Positions 52,215-59,767 of a stretch of 64,000 nucleotides of DNA are shown one piece after another. This DNA is from Peptococcaceae bacterium. GTDB lineage: Bacteria; Bacillota; Peptococcia; Peptococcales; Peptococcaceae. Position 1 is the stretch's first letter; each line of letters starts with the position of its first letter. Position numbers and translations under genes: made by a program. Below the pieces are notes generated by a model, which saw only the letters and a list, made by a program, of their open reading frames with translations, did no database searches and was not told the DNA's origin. The stretch lies in contig CAAETY010000078.1 of the NCBI GenBank assembly GCA_900759105.1, positions 1 to 64,000 of the forward strand. The letters run 5' to 3'.

Positions 52215-52547
52215 CACCTATGGAAAACTTTTTTTCTAGTCATTTTCGTGTATAACTTCATCGGATTAAATCATTCTTTTGCACGCATCCAAATTTTTAG
52301 GTAATTGCCGTGTCCTATCAAAAAACAACGATAATCGATGTATTTCAGCATATAGCATCGCCGGAATCTGCATAGTTGTGCGAAAAACCGCCTTTTACCG
52401 CTTCCGCTGCGTGTTACCGTCTTCTATTTGGTAAGGCAACGTTATATGAATCAAACAGCGAAACTATACCAATCCGCTATACGATACAATCGCAAGAAAA
52501 AAGCCTACGTTCGCCACTATGGCGAACTACTCTAGGAGGTGGCAATA

Positions 52548-52709
52548 ATGATGAATTGGCAAGAACTCTGGATGACACTTTTCGGAACAATCGAATGGCT
52601 GGAGCTCAACATCGGCTTTTGGATCGCCATGGCCGTGGTTGCAGTCATCGTCATTATCATGAACATTGTATTCTGGAAAATGAAGCCTAAAAAAATAAAC
52701 ACCATTTAG
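52548..52709 (+). CDS. 53-residue tryptophan-rich membrane peptide
   Basis: A small frame begins MMNWQELWMTLFG, with AGGAGG 8 nt before the ATG. It has five Trp residues, an amphipathic N-terminal part, one long hydrophobic span (about residues 24-42) and a basic end (WKMKPKK). A 7-bp hairpin (TTCGCCA/TGGCGAA, about 52510-52526) sits just before the ribosome binding site, and a very strong terminator follows the stop. It is divergent from the trp operon. I do not recognise the family, but expression signals on both sides make it a real gene. Confidence 0.75.
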   Translation: MMNWQELWMTLFGTIEWLELNIGFWIAMAVVAVIVIIMNIVFWKMKPKKINTI

Positions 52710-52717
52710 ATAAGGCA

Positions 52718-52768
52718 AAGCGCCACTGTCCAATACCCGTGTGAGTATTGGACAGTGGCGCTTTTTTG
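52718..52768 (+). terminator. Terminator of the small membrane peptide gene
   Basis: A perfect 19-bp stem ending in T6 on the plus strand, one of the strongest in the window. Confidence 0.93.
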
Positions 52769-52842
52769 TTTTTTATGCTGCATCATATCGAGTGAACCGT
52801 CTGTTACTAGAAGTATACTGCCGACTAACAGGAAGTTTTTTG

Positions 52843-53427
52843 TTATTTTAAGTTGCCTTTGGCAACATTTTTGCTCAACATATCCTCCACCATCGAATAA
52901 AGTATGCTTGACCCCATCTTTGTCTTGTTGTGCCTTTTAAGAACCTTTTCATATGGCACACCATTTTCTTTCCAATCATAGCCGTCATTGCTATCGTTTA
53001 GCAGCAAGGGCTGAATATTGTCCATCGCATTGGCAAACTTCGCTTCCGGCGTCGCGCATGCTGTAAATTCTTCAAATAAATACGCAAATTCCTCGGCTTG
53101 ATCTGCCGGAAGCAGCGAAAACAATCTTTCTTTGGCCGCTTCTTCTCGTGCGCTTTCCGTTAATTTAGCCGCCTCATCATAAGCAAAGGTATCTCCAGCA
53201 TCTATTTCGACAATATCGTGAATCAAGCACATTATCATAACCTTTACGATATCTATCGGTTCATTTGAATATTCCTTCAAAAGATACGCCATCACAGCCA
53301 TGTGCCAGGCATGTTCTGCATCGTTCTCCCGGCGACCGCAATTCGATAAATGGGTGCGTCTTAATACCAGCTTGGATTTATCAATTTCCAAAGCAAATGC
53401 CATTTGTTCCTCTAGTCTGTCTTTCAT
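52843..53427 (-). CDS. HD-domain phosphohydrolase (YfbR/HDDC2-like)
   Basis: This 194-residue protein has a metal-binding His in ENDAEHAWHMAVMA, the His-Asp pair in CLIHDIVEIDAGD, and a further Asp in AMDNIQPLLLN. The nearest named group is 5'-deoxynucleotidases (YfbR, HDDC2), which remove phosphate from dNMPs. The exact substrate is unproven. It stands alone. Confidence 0.88.
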   Translation of the reverse strand: MKDRLEEQMAFALEIDKSKLVLRRTHLSNCGRRENDAEHAWHMAVMAYLLKEYSNEPIDIVKVMIMCLIHDIVEIDAGDTFAYDEAAKLTESAREEAAKERLFSLLPADQAEEFAYLFEEFTACATPEAKFANAMDNIQPLLLNDSNDGYDWKENGVPYEKVLKRHNKTKMGSSILYSMVEDMLSKNVAKGNLK

Positions 53428-53490
53428 ATCACACCTCCACCAATTTTTGCCAATTGGTCAAACCCCACATTTTTGAATATGCACCACTGT

Positions 53491-54525
53491 TTAACATTCC
53501 ACAGCTACTTTAATTACACCATCCTGCCTATTTTCAAAGAGCGCATAGGCCTCTTCGATGTTGCGCAGTGGATATGTGTGAGTAATCAGCGGTTCTGTGT
53601 TAAGCTTGCCTTGTGCAATCAACGCAAGCGTTTCCTCGCAATCACAGCCGTCCACGCCACCGGTTTTGAAGGTGAGATTTTTGCCATACATATCCGGCAG
53701 CGGCAAGGTTTGCGCTTCGTCATAAAGAGCCACCACCGTTACAATCGCATTGGCTCTTGCACATTCCCACGCCAAACGGAAGGTAGCGCTAACGCCTGCA
53801 ACCTCTAAAACCACATCGGCACCGCCGTGATCGCTGTTTACTTGCACAAAATCTGCACAATCTGCCGGCGCAACCGTAAGCACATCCGGATAATGCTCGT
53901 TAATAAAGCGACGTCGAGTTTCATCCTTTTCGCACATAATAATGCGCTTTGGTTGCTTTAGCATCACACTCAGCAACGTGCAAATGCCGGTTGGACCGGC
54001 GCCGATAATAAGCACCGTATCTTCTTCGGTAATTTCTGAAATGCGCGCCGCCCAATAGCCTGTAGCAAGCACATCCCCCACCAGCAAGGCCTGTCTATCC
54101 GTCACACCATCGGGAATCTTGTTCAAGCCTTGGTCGGCAAACGGCACGCGCACATATTCTGCCTGACCGCCATCAATGCGACAACCCAAAGCCCAACCGC
54201 CGTTCTCATCGGTACAATTGTTGACATAGCCCTTTTTGCAAAAGAAACATTCACCACAAAACGTTTCCACATTGACAGTCACACGGTCGCCGGGTTTGAC
54301 ATGAGTGACTGCACTGCCAACTGCCTCAACCACCCCTACCATCTCATGACCAACCGTAATCCCCGGCACCGCACGTGGCACACTGCCGTGTTTAATGTGC
54401 AAATCGCTGGAGCAGATACTTGCCAGCGTCACCTTTACAATAGCATCGCGCGCATGCATCAGCACCGGCTTTGGCTTTTCCATCAATTCAAACTTTCCCT
54501 CTGAAACATACGTATATGTCAGCAT
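53491..54525 (-). CDS. Zinc-dependent medium-chain alcohol dehydrogenase
   Basis: This 344-residue MDR protein has catalytic zinc ligands Cys38, His60 and Glu61 (VGHEMVG), a structural zinc site at Cys90, Cys93, Cys96 and Cys104, and the cofactor motif GAGPTG. It resembles threonine, sorbitol and butanediol dehydrogenases; the substrate cannot be fixed. It stands 63 nt upstream of the HD gene start on the same strand. Confidence 0.9.
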   Translation of the reverse strand: MLTYTYVSEGKFELMEKPKPVLMHARDAIVKVTLASICSSDLHIKHGSVPRAVPGITVGHEMVGVVEAVGSAVTHVKPGDRVTVNVETFCGECFFCKKGYVNNCTDENGGWALGCRIDGGQAEYVRVPFADQGLNKIPDGVTDRQALLVGDVLATGYWAARISEITEEDTVLIIGAGPTGICTLLSVMLKQPKRIIMCEKDETRRRFINEHYPDVLTVAPADCADFVQVNSDHGGADVVLEVAGVSATFRLAWECARANAIVTVVALYDEAQTLPLPDMYGKNLTFKTGGVDGCDCEETLALIAQGKLNTEPLITHTYPLRNIEEAYALFENRQDGVIKVAVEC

Positions 54526-54576
54526 CGTTTACCCCTTCGCTTTCTGTCTATTTATTTTCAACAGCTGTTTCCATAT

Positions 54577-54611
54577 AAAAAAGCTGAATCTCTTCACAGA
54601 GGTTCAGCTTC
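54577..54611 (-). terminator. Hairpin upstream of the dehydrogenase gene
   Basis: An AAGCTGAA/TTCAGCTT stem with an inner CTCT/AGAG stem and T6 on the minus strand. It would end read-through from the aldo-keto reductase cluster 330 nt upstream. Confidence 0.75.
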
Positions 54612-54612
54612 T

Positions 54613-54945
54613 AAATTATATCCTCCGAAAAAGCGCGGAAGTATACTGTTTATCAATGTTTTGTATGATGATTGTCCCCATCAATGCCATCGATTCCCTG
54701 TAACTTGAGCCCTTTCTTCAAATTATAACGGGTGATTTTGTAGATTTGAAGTTTTTAAGCACAATTCCATGTTGTTTTAGCTATTTTCTTAAAAAACGCT
54801 TCAAGCGCAAACATTATATTTTTATATTCGGTCTTATGTTATTGTCCGTGTTTCTTCGTATTTCACTATCTGCTCCCCTCACGCATAACGTCTGAATCGT
54901 TATGTGATTATTTGTATTGCTTTCCTCTTCTATTTTTTCTTTACC
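54613..54945. other. AT-rich intergenic stretch without a gene
   Basis: I see no coding potential here. The only structure is a small inverted repeat (CGCATAACG/CGTTATGTG) near 54881-54906 without a T-run. Confidence 0.5.
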
Positions 54946-55809
54946 TTACATTTTTCCGCCATATACCGGGAAACATCCACTTTCTCCATAGCTTTCAATT
55001 TGTTTGAAATGCTTCAACACTTCCATATCCGTTGCGCTGATTTCAAAATCAACGTCTGCATTCATCTTCATATGTGCCGGATTTGCAGTTTTTGGCAATG
55101 CTACCGCCCCCAACTGTAACACATAACGAATGCAAAGCTGTGGTACCGTCACATGATACTTTTCTGCCATCGTTGCCATATCCGAGTTGTTCAAAATCTC
55201 TCCATGAGCGATTGGAGAGTATGCTTCTACCACAATATCTTGCTTTTGACAATATGTCATCAATTCAAGCGGTGTGTTACTGATATGAAGCAAGATTTGA
55301 TTAACCATCGGCTTGATTCTCGCCGTTTCAAGAAGACTTTCGATGTCACTGATTTGAAAATTTGAAATACCGATTGCTTTTAATTTTCCTGCTTGATAAG
55401 CATCTTCCAATGCGCGCCATGCCGCTCTGTTTCCTTCTATACAGCGGTCATCACTCTGATTCACCATAGCCCATGGTTGTGGAGAATGAATAATCATCAT
55501 GTCCAAATAATCCAACCCCATTTTTTCGAGAGTTTCATCAATACTTGCAACGGCTGCTTCGTACGTTTTATGTTCAGCGGCCACCTTGGACACAACAAAT
55601 AATGCTTCACGATCAATTCCACAAGTTCTGATGCCTTCCCCTACACCACGCTCGTTACCATAGGCCTGCGCTGTATCAAAATGACGATAGCCTAGCTTGA
55701 CTGCTTCTTTTACCGCATTTGCTACTTTATCATCATCAATGAACCACGTTCCAAGCCCTAACTGAGAAATCTCCACACCATTCTGTAATGTCAGCTTTTT
55801 GTTATGCAT
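54946..55809 (-). CDS. Aldo/keto reductase
   Basis: This 287-residue AKR barrel has the opening HFDTAQAYGNERGVGEGI (catalytic Asp and Tyr), the Lys in VVSKVAAEHK, the His in MIIHSPQPW, and GISNFQ plus LPKTANPAHM for NADPH binding. It belongs to the group of 2,5-diketogluconate-type reductases. The start at 55809 has GAGGTG 7 nt upstream. It lies 14 nt behind the CMD-cupin gene, in a flavodoxin-CMD/cupin-AKR cluster. Confidence 0.92.
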   Translation of the reverse strand: MHNKKLTLQNGVEISQLGLGTWFIDDDKVANAVKEAVKLGYRHFDTAQAYGNERGVGEGIRTCGIDREALFVVSKVAAEHKTYEAAVASIDETLEKMGLDYLDMMIIHSPQPWAMVNQSDDRCIEGNRAAWRALEDAYQAGKLKAIGISNFQISDIESLLETARIKPMVNQILLHISNTPLELMTYCQKQDIVVEAYSPIAHGEILNNSDMATMAEKYHVTVPQLCIRYVLQLGAVALPKTANPAHMKMNADVDFEISATDMEVLKHFKQIESYGESGCFPVYGGKM

Positions 55810-55823
55810 GCTAATACACCTCA

Positions 55824-56591
55824 CTATTTTAATTTCGCATATTCTTTATCTGAAAGCAGCTCGTACCATTCGTTGGCAGTTTCTTCGCCGGGCACTTCAA
55901 TGGCCAAATGAGAAAACCATTCGTCCGGTGCAGCACCATGCCAGTGTTTCACTTCGGCCGGAATATTGATGCAATCTCCCGGCTTCATCTCGATGGCCGC
56001 TTTTCCTTCTTCCTGATAATAGCCTCTGCCTGCCACACAAATCAAAATTTGACCACCGCCATGCTTTGCATGATGAATATGCCAATTATTTCTACACCCT
56101 GGCGCAAAGGTCACATTAAACACACCAACCTGATCAGTTGAAATTGGTGCTAAAAAGCTCTTGCCGGAAAAATATTGTGCAAATCCATCATTTGGCACAC
56201 CAATCGGAAATACCATGTTCTTGGCATGAGCGCGCATGGCTTCATCCTCGTATGGCAAATCCCCTTCTGCTACATTCCATACTTCTTTAGCAAGATTAAA
56301 TACCGCCCAACCCTTTGGCCAACCGGCATAAAATGCAACATGAGTAATTATGGCCGCTATTTCTTTTTGCGTCACACCATGGCTCTTTGCATTTTGCAAA
56401 TGAAATTTCAAAGAGGAATCTGTCACGCCCGAAGCCATCAACGCAACCACTGTGATGATGCTTCTTGTCTTGACATCAATATCCGTATTGTTCCAGTTTT
56501 CTCCGAAAAGCACATCATCATTAAAATGAGCAAACTGTGGTGCAAATTCACTAAACGCATTTCTGCCTGCTGTTTGTGTGATTTTTTTCAT
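55824..56591 (-). CDS. Carboxymuconolactone decarboxylase-like domain fused to cupin
   Basis: This 255-residue fusion has an N-terminal CMD/AhpD-like helical domain (about 1-110; RSIITVVALMASG, GVTQKEIAAIITHVAFYAGWPKGWAVF) and a C-terminal cupin (about 135-240; NNWHIHHAKHGGGQILICVAGRG...KPGDCINIPAEVKHWHGAAP) with three or four metal-binding His. The CMD part lacks the CXXC of AhpD. Such fusions are common beside LysR-controlled reductases; the reaction is unknown. GGAGGG lies 7 nt before the ATG. Confidence 0.9.
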   Translation of the reverse strand: MKKITQTAGRNAFSEFAPQFAHFNDDVLFGENWNNTDIDVKTRSIITVVALMASGVTDSSLKFHLQNAKSHGVTQKEIAAIITHVAFYAGWPKGWAVFNLAKEVWNVAEGDLPYEDEAMRAHAKNMVFPIGVPNDGFAQYFSGKSFLAPISTDQVGVFNVTFAPGCRNNWHIHHAKHGGGQILICVAGRGYYQEEGKAAIEMKPGDCINIPAEVKHWHGAAPDEWFSHLAIEVPGEETANEWYELLSDKEYAKLK

Positions 56592-56620
56592 GATTTTTCC
56601 CTCCACTTTTGCCGATATTC

Positions 56621-57091
56621 TTATAACGTTTTTACCCAATCCGCAATCTGCTGCTTTGACGCGTGATTCAATACCTTTCCTTCGATTATTGTAGCCGCCG
56701 GCGCCGACGGTTGCAGTTCCTCTACTGTATTACCAAATCCACTGCCGCTCGAAGTCGCAAATAGAATAATCTTTTTTCCCGAAAAATCATATTTTTCCAG
56801 AAATGCGTTAATAATCGTGGGAGCGACATACCACCAAATTGGAAATCCCAAAAAGATTTCATCATAATCTGTCATATTAATTTCTTTATTAACCATTTCC
56901 GGTCTAAATTTCTTATCACTCATCTCCACACTGGTACGCGATTTTTCATCCATCCAGTTGAGATCCGAATCGGTATATAGAATCTTGGGAAGAATTTCAA
57001 ATAAATCAGCATGAGCGACTGATGCAATCATTTTTGCAACTGCTTTTGTTGTTCCGCTTGCACTAAAAAATGCAACCAATCTTTTTTCCAC
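56621..57091 (-). CDS. Flavodoxin-like protein
   Basis: This protein of about 156 residues has the FMN phosphate loop SASGTTKAVAKMIA, the GFPIWWYVAPTIINAFLE isoalloxazine segment, and ATSSGSGFGNTV. It would carry electrons within the cluster. The start is taken as GTG at 57091 because AAAGGCGG lies 9 nt upstream; an ATG 9 nt earlier abuts that site. A terminator separates it from the LysR gene upstream. Confidence 0.9.
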   Translation of the reverse strand: MEKRLVAFFSASGTTKAVAKMIASVAHADLFEILPKILYTDSDLNWMDEKSRTSVEMSDKKFRPEMVNKEINMTDYDEIFLGFPIWWYVAPTIINAFLEKYDFSGKKIILFATSSGSGFGNTVEELQPSAPAATIIEGKVLNHASKQQIADWVKTL

Positions 57092-57110
57092 GATAAACAT
57101 CCGCCTTTCA

Positions 57111-57156
57111 AAAAAATAGATGTGTAAGCTTCAACTTCATCTTACACATCTATTTT
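57111..57156 (-). terminator. LysR gene terminator
   Basis: A 14-bp stem with a 12-nt loop followed by T5 on the minus strand. Confidence 0.85.
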
Positions 57157-57202
57157 ATGGTTCATTGCTTCTATATGTCCAATACCTATATTGAATCGAT
57201 AA

Positions 57203-58081
57203 TCATGCCTCGAAAACATGTATTTCCTCTATCATTTTATTCACCGCTTGCGAATATGGGATATTTCTTCGCCATGCAATCACCGTATTGGCCGTAATCT
57301 CCGGATAGAGCCGCCGTTGCACAAGAATATCTGTCCGCCAATATTTAGCTGCACCTTCAATGGACACCGGATACCCCAACCCATTTGCCGCCATTACCCC
57401 AGCGTTGGTTCCAAGGTTGCTCGTAAAAGCAATATGAATCTTTGAGAAATCTTTTCCGAACCAGTTCGCAATCTCACTTTGAACACTCATGCGTTCCGGC
57501 AAAATCAACGGTTTATCAATAAGGTCTTCCTTTTCAATATATGCCTTATCTGCCAATAAATCATCCGGCCGCATACCCACACACCAATGATCACTATCCT
57601 TAATCCGAATATAATCCATTCCCTCTGTATCCACCGGCTCCATAAACAATCCAATATCCACCAGCCCTTTGTTCATCATCTCATGAACCGCATCGGCCGT
57701 TGCTGTGTGAAGTGCAATCTGAACCCGCGGATACTTTGCTTTAAAGGATTTACATATCTTTGCCAGTATTTCCACCGCTGTAAATTCACCGAGACCAATC
57801 GTTACCGTTCCCTCAATCACCTCATCGGTTCCCTTAAGCTCCTCCAGCGTTTTCGCCTCAAGATTAATAATCTCCAGCGCACGTCTTTTTAATAAAATAC
57901 CTTCCTCCGTCAAGGTGAGCTTTTTTCCACTGCGAAAAAACAGTGTGACCCCCAATTCTTCCTCAAATGCAGCCAACTGTCTCGACAACGTCGGTTGTGT
58001 AATATGCAATTGCTCGGCCGCTTTTGTAAAACTCTGTTCCATGGCTACCGTTAAAAAATAGCGCAATACCCTTAATTCCAT
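57203..58081 (-). CDS. LysR-family transcriptional regulator
   Basis: This 292-residue protein has an N-terminal winged HTH (FTKAAEQLHITQPTLSRQLAAFEEELG) and a C-terminal periplasmic-binding-like effector domain (about 90-290). It lies upstream of the flavodoxin-CMD/cupin-AKR genes on the same strand, which it probably controls; LysR genes with this neighbourhood are frequent in Bacillota. The effector is unknown. Confidence 0.94.
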   Translation of the reverse strand: MELRVLRYFLTVAMEQSFTKAAEQLHITQPTLSRQLAAFEEELGVTLFFRSGKKLTLTEEGILLKRRALEIINLEAKTLEELKGTDEVIEGTVTIGLGEFTAVEILAKICKSFKAKYPRVQIALHTATADAVHEMMNKGLVDIGLFMEPVDTEGMDYIRIKDSDHWCVGMRPDDLLADKAYIEKEDLIDKPLILPERMSVQSEIANWFGKDFSKIHIAFTSNLGTNAGVMAANGLGYPVSIEGAAKYWRTDILVQRRLYPEITANTVIAWRRNIPYSQAVNKMIEEIHVFEA

Positions 58082-58147
58082 ATTCTTTTAACCACCCATC
58101 AGTTGAAGCTTGCAGATATTTACTCCTTTGGCACCTACCAAGTGCTT

Positions 58148-58534
58148 TCAATTAGAATCCACTTTTTTCTTACGAATTTTCGGCGTAGTCGCATTGAAGC
58201 TCATATCCAAAATCATTTTGATTTTATAATCATCCACACTTCCGTCAAGAGCCACCGTTACCCAATGCGCCTTGTTCATATGATACCCTGGGAAAAATCC
58301 TTCCTCTTCAAGCAACGCATCCAAATAAAGTCCGTTGCATTTTAAATTCACCACATCCAGCACGCCAGCACCCGAGAGCCCTAACTTATTCCGTGGCACA
58401 TCCATTATCAAAGAAAACCATTTTCTATTGCCCGGGTGACGAAACACTGCATGATTCGGATGCTTCATCCATGGATAATCCGGTTTAATGCCGTAATAAT
58501 CTTGTATATACGTCGCCAATTCTCGTTTATTCAT
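58148..58534 (-). CDS. MmcQ/YjbR family protein
   Basis: This 128-residue protein has the YjbR fold pattern: WMKHPNHAVFRHPGNRKWFSLIMDV, a mid segment DVVNLKCNG, then GFFPGYHMNKAHWVTVALDG. The family has a CyaY-like fold proposed to bind DNA; function remains poorly defined. It ends in a Lys-rich tail. Confidence 0.88.
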   Translation of the reverse strand: MNKRELATYIQDYYGIKPDYPWMKHPNHAVFRHPGNRKWFSLIMDVPRNKLGLSGAGVLDVVNLKCNGLYLDALLEEEGFFPGYHMNKAHWVTVALDGSVDDYKIKMILDMSFNATTPKIRKKKVDSN

Positions 58535-58579
58535 CTCGTTATCTCCACACTAACAATTGAATCTTCAAAAGAACACCGT

Positions 58580-58777
58580 TTATTTTTTCGTATTGCCCTT
58601 TTTGTCCCCTTTGCACCCACCATCAGCACCACTTAAACAAAGAAAGGACGAACCCAAACAAAACCACACAACAGCCATAGAATGATCATTTTCACCCATA
58701 AAATCAATCATTGCAGCAATATAAAACACGATGGCAGCAGCAAGAAAACCGGATACACGCACCTTTTTACTTTTCAT
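58580..58777 (-). CDS. Small two-span membrane protein, unknown
   Basis: This 65-residue protein has a basic start (MKSKKVR), two short hydrophobic segments (about residues 8-24 and 34-49) and a Gly/Lys tail with a GGCKGDKKG stretch. GAGAGGTG lies 7 nt before the ATG. No family recognised. Confidence 0.6.
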   Translation of the reverse strand: MKSKKVRVSGFLAAAIVFYIAAMIDFMGENDHSMAVVWFCLGSSFLCLSGADGGCKGDKKGNTKK

Positions 58778-58799
58778 CGGACACACCTCTCAATACGCA

Positions 58800-58991
58800 A
58801 TAAGCGCACTTGTTTATGAACATTTTATCACATCCGCTAATGACATTGCTGAGAAACTGCAAGCGCTTCAGAAAGCGCTTCTCAAAAAAGCTAACAACAA
58901 GAATGCCTACGATGAAACCCTGATAAAACGCCGGCTTGAGCGCATCATCGTCTGGGATGGCCACTTCACGGTAACGCTCAAGTCCGGATGA
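58800..58991 (+). pseudogene. Remnant of a large serine recombinase (C-terminal end)
   Basis: The plus strand encodes a coiled stretch followed by YDETLIKRRLERIIVWDG and FTVTLKSG. This closely resembles the extreme C terminus of large serine recombinases, where a (Y/F)DE.L.RR..EK..V pattern is followed by KSG. No start, catalytic domain or DNA-binding part precedes it. It is best read as debris of an integrated element. Confidence 0.55.
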
Positions 58992-59020
58992 AAATTGATA
59001 TTGGATAATACTCTTATCGC

Positions 59021-59063
59021 AAAAAAAGCTCCCCGTCACCGGAATCCATCCGGTGATGGGGAG
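59021..59063 (-). terminator. GNAT gene terminator
   Basis: A long GC-rich stem of about 15 bp with one mismatch around the loop near 59041-59049, then T7 on the minus strand. Confidence 0.9.
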
Positions 59064-59087
59064 TCTTACTTTTACAGACTGAAGTTT

Positions 59088-59513
59088 CTATTTCTGCTGC
59101 CATGCCATTACATAATCTTTTTCTCTGGTAGCCTCATCTATGCCACTATGCTGAATTTCAAATCCTTCTCTTTGATAAAAAGATATTGCCCGTGTATTCT
59201 TCTGGTATACGTTCAAGAGCAATTTATTCCTTTTATTCTTTGCATAATTCAGCAAAATTTTACCTATACCCTGCGATTGCATTTCATCAGAAACAAAAAT
59301 GCCTTCAATATATTCGCCATTCAATCCAATAAAGCCTTGTATCTCCTGATTGTCCTCATAGACATAAACAGTTGCCTGCAACAGCAGTTCTTTCACAAGT
59401 ACCAAATTGCTTTCCCAATATTGAGCAGGGATAAAATAATGGGCCTTTATATTGGTATCCAACCATATGTCTGCAACTTTATTGATATCATCTCTTTGTA
59501 ATTCTCTAATCAT
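59088..59513 (-). CDS. GNAT-family N-acetyltransferase
   Basis: This 141-residue protein has the acetyl-CoA loop QSQGIGKILLNYAK, a preceding GIFVSDEM strand, and the closing FYQREGFEIQ motif. The end of the protein (DEATREKDYVMAWQQK) resembles the YjaB/PA4534 subgroup. Substrate unknown. The gene is AT-rich compared with its neighbours, which fits recent acquisition. The start at 59513 has CAGGAG 9 nt upstream. Confidence 0.9.
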   Translation of the reverse strand: MIRELQRDDINKVADIWLDTNIKAHYFIPAQYWESNLVLVKELLLQATVYVYEDNQEIQGFIGLNGEYIEGIFVSDEMQSQGIGKILLNYAKNKRNKLLLNVYQKNTRAISFYQREGFEIQHSGIDEATREKDYVMAWQQK

Positions 59514-59627
59514 AATGTGACACTCCTGCAAATCCCGATTTAGCCAATTCCTGATAAGATCCTTCACTTGATAGGTACAATTTTACCGCATGAAGCTTAA
59601 ATTAAAAAGAATATTTAACCACGAAAA

Positions 59628-59678
59628 AACTGCCCCTCTCAATCGTTAGATTTTTAGATCTAACAATTGGGGGCAGTT
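59628..59678 (-). terminator. Palindromic terminator of the duplicated-domain gene
   Basis: An AACTGCCCC/GGGGCAGTT outer stem encloses a near-perfect inner palindrome (CAATCGTTAGAT/ATCTAACAATTG) and is followed by T6 on the minus strand. The core recurs at 63484-63527. Confidence 0.75.
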
Positions 59679-59767
59679 CAGGAGAACGACATCAAGGGGG
59701 CATTTTATGTCAACACGTTATGTACCGATATAATCAATACAATACACTACGCCAAGCCTTCGCTTGA

